Assembly: GCF_001456115.1 (NCBI RefSeq)
Contig: NZ_CP013264.1
Span: forward strand, 1,038,001-1,102,000
Source of the DNA: Sphingobium baderi
GTDB taxonomy: Bacteria; Pseudomonadota; Alphaproteobacteria; Sphingomonadales; Sphingomonadaceae
Length of the DNA: 64,000 nt
Reading direction: 5' to 3'
In this document: positions 62,545 through 64,000 of the stretch, piece by piece
How positions within the stretch are numbered: the stretch's first letter is position 1
How the letters are laid out: each line of letters starts with the position of its first letter
Notes under the pieces: model-generated
Databases searched by the model: none
Told to the model about the DNA's origin: nothing
What the model saw: only the letters and a program-made list of their open reading frames with translations
Position numbers and translations under genes: made by a program

Positions 62545-64000
62545 TCAGGCGTCCTTGCCGCCGGGCGTATGTGCGCCGGGCATAGGCGGCACCGGCAGAG
62601 GCGGCGCGTCGGCGTCATCTTCATGGATGTCTATAATGCCGCGCCCGACATGGCTCTTGCGATAGCCATAGAGGAAATAGAGCACCAGACCGAGACCGCC
62701 CCAGACAGGCAGCACCAGTTGCGCGTCGAAGGGCAGATTGAGGAAGAGGAACACGCAGCCGATGGCGGCGGCCGGCGCGATCACCCAGACTAGCGGCGTG
62801 CGGAAAGGCCGGTGGCGGCCTGCGTCTTTTACGCGGAGCACGAGTACGGCGATCGAAACCATGAAGAAAGCAAACAATGTTCCGGAGTTTGAAATGTCGG
62901 CAAGCTGGCCGACCGGGAGCAGCGCGGCTCCTATCGCGACGAAGACGCCTGTGACCATGGTCACGACATGGGGCGTCCGAAAGCGCGGATGGATGCTGGC
63001 GAGTTTTTCCGGCAGCAGGCCGTCGCGGGCCATGACGAAGAAGATGCGGGTCTGGCCGAACATCATCATCAGGATGACGGAGGGCAAGGCCAGGTTGGCG
63101 GCGAGGCCCAGCGCATTTCCTACAACGGTCCAGTTGATCGCGCGCAGCACATGGGCCAGCGCTTCGTTGGAGCAGACCAGATCGCCCGCATGGGCGGCGG
63201 TGGCGCAGGTGGCCGCAAAACCGTGCGAGCCGGGGGCCACGGCAAGGCCGTCAGGGCCGAGCACCGGCTGCGCGCCGATCGCGCCGATCGCGCCAGCGGC
63301 GACGAAGAGGTAGAAGACGGTGCAGATCGCGAGGCTGCCGATCAGGCCGATGGGCACGTTGCGCTGGGGATTTTTGGTTTCCTCAGCCGCGGTCGAAACC
63401 GCGTCGAAGCCGACATAGGCGAAGAAGATGGAGGCGGCCGCGCCGACAATGCCCATGCCGCTGGTTCCGGGAGGCCCGAACCAGCCATTGGGCGCGAAGG
63501 GCGAGAAATTGCCGGTGTCGATCACCGGCAACGTCAGGGCGACGAAGGCGGTGAGCGCCGCCACCTTGATCGCGACGAGCACGGCGTTGACGCGCGCGCT
63601 TTCGGTCGTGCCGATCACCAGCAGCGCCGTCACCGCCAATGCGATCACGATAGCCGGAATGTTGATGAAGCCATGGGTGAAGTCTGCATGCGGGATCAGG
63701 CCGTTCATGGTCCATACGGGACCGGCGGATAAGGCCTGTGGCAGTTCCAGCCCCGTCACGCTTTTCAAAAGACCCATGAAATAGCCCGACCAGCCCACCG
63801 AAACGGCGCTGGCCGCGACCGCATATTCCAGGATGAGCGCCCAGCCCACCATCCAGGCGAGCAATTCGCCCACCACCGCATAGGTGTAGGTATAAGCGGA
63901 CCCGGAAACCGGCACCATCGAAGCCAGTTCGGAATAGCAGAGCGCCGCGAAGGCGCAGACCAGCCCCGCGATCACGAAGCTCCACATCATGCCCGGCCCG
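62545..64000 (-). CDS. APC-superfamily amino acid permease (5' end outside window)
   Basis: Polytopic inner-membrane transporter. The frame stays open past ATG 63990 to the right edge, reading GPG before MMW, so the true start lies outside; at least 485 residues are visible. It has YSELASMVPVSGSAYTYTYA, FFAYVGFDAVSTAAEETKNPQ and a second half typical of the cationic amino acid transporter (CAT/YfnA) branch. The large loop between helices is short on charges. The substrate is unknown. It converges with the DJ-1 gene and shares its terminator. Confidence 0.92.
   Translation of the reverse strand, partial: GPGMMWSFVIAGLVCAFAALCYSELASMVPVSGSAYTYTYAVVGELLAWMVGWALILEYAVAASAVSVGWSGYFMGLLKSVTGLELPQALSAGPVWTMNGLIPHADFTHGFINIPAIVIALAVTALLVIGTTESARVNAVLVAIKVAALTAFVALTLPVIDTGNFSPFAPNGWFGPPGTSGMGIVGAAASIFFAYVGFDAVSTAAEETKNPQRNVPIGLIGSLAICTVFYLFVAAGAIGAIGAQPVLGPDGLAVAPGSHGFAATCATAAHAGDLVCSNEALAHVLRAINWTVVGNALGLAANLALPSVILMMMFGQTRIFFVMARDGLLPEKLASIHPRFRTPHVVTMVTGVFVAIGAALLPVGQLADISNSGTLFAFFMVSIAVLVLRVKDAGRHRPFRTPLVWVIAPAAAIGCVFLFLNLPFDAQLVLPVWGGLGLVLYFLYGYRKSHVGRGIIDIHEDDADAPPLPVPPMPGAHTPGGKDA

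Noticed and set aside
1-64000. CRISPR arrays
   Set aside because: No regularly spaced repeat of 20-40 bases was seen, only short tandem and inverted repeats.

Overview
The window is GC-rich chromosomal-type DNA that I read as an alphaproteobacterium of the order Sphingomonadales (Sphingobium, Novosphingobium or Sphingomonas type). That placement rests on gene content and protein style: NodT-type outer-membrane lipoproteins, NarL-type regulators and a Wzx/Wzy polysaccharide locus mixed with many decorating enzymes. No rRNA, tRNA or CRISPR array is visible, so the placement is inference. Both edges cut a gene: a sensor kinase on the left and an amino-acid permease on the right.

Positions 1-16,200 hold stress and accessory functions. 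An EmrA-EmrB-outer membrane factor pump (2333-6407) is bracketed by two PAS-rich FixL-like histidine kinases with very similar phospho-acceptor boxes and no response regulator nearby. Two alpha/beta hydrolases with Tat-like leaders follow. Opposite to them lie an SDR oxidoreductase, a type II NADH dehydrogenase-like flavoprotein and a GTGA-coupled pair of tiny proteins, and then a small outer-membrane barrel protein. Positions 16,200-21,930 are a mobile-DNA scar. A tightly overlapped recombinase-ParB-ParB module is truncated by a 2.5-kb IS21-family element, whose far side abuts the last 34 codons of an unrelated SDR gene. The two flanks belong to different genes and there is no target duplication, so the element probably marks a rearrangement joint.

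Positions 22,000-55,700 form one large exopolysaccharide/capsule locus. Assembly genes are a Wzz/tyrosine autokinase, a Wzx flippase, a Wzy-like polymerase, a Wza-like export lipoprotein, an outer-membrane barrel and a secreted beta-helix lyase. Initiation and sugar synthesis appear to follow a bacillosamine-type route: a PglF/CapD-like dehydratase, a DegT aminotransferase, a PglD/NeuD-like acyltransferase and a PglC-like phosphoglycosyl transferase that overlaps a PglA-like glycosyltransferase by one base. Further glycosyltransferases, an asparagine synthase-like amidotransferase, a formyltransferase, a PIG-L deacetylase, a methyltransferase, two membrane acyltransferases, a sulfotransferase, a 2OG-Fe(II) oxygenase-like protein and a Rieske-less CMAH-like metallo-hydrolase suggest a heavily modified polymer. 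Three NarL-type regulators with nearly the same DNA-binding half but degenerate receivers sit at or inside the ends of the locus. A recurring AGGGATAG-like element precedes three of its plus-strand operons.

Positions 55,700-64,000 carry a SoxR gene divergent from an RND efflux operon (adaptor, 1025-residue permease, outer membrane factor, overlapping DJ-1/PfpI protein). The shared promoter looks almost like Escherichia coli soxS, including a 19-bp spacer. After a terminator comes the right-edge permease.
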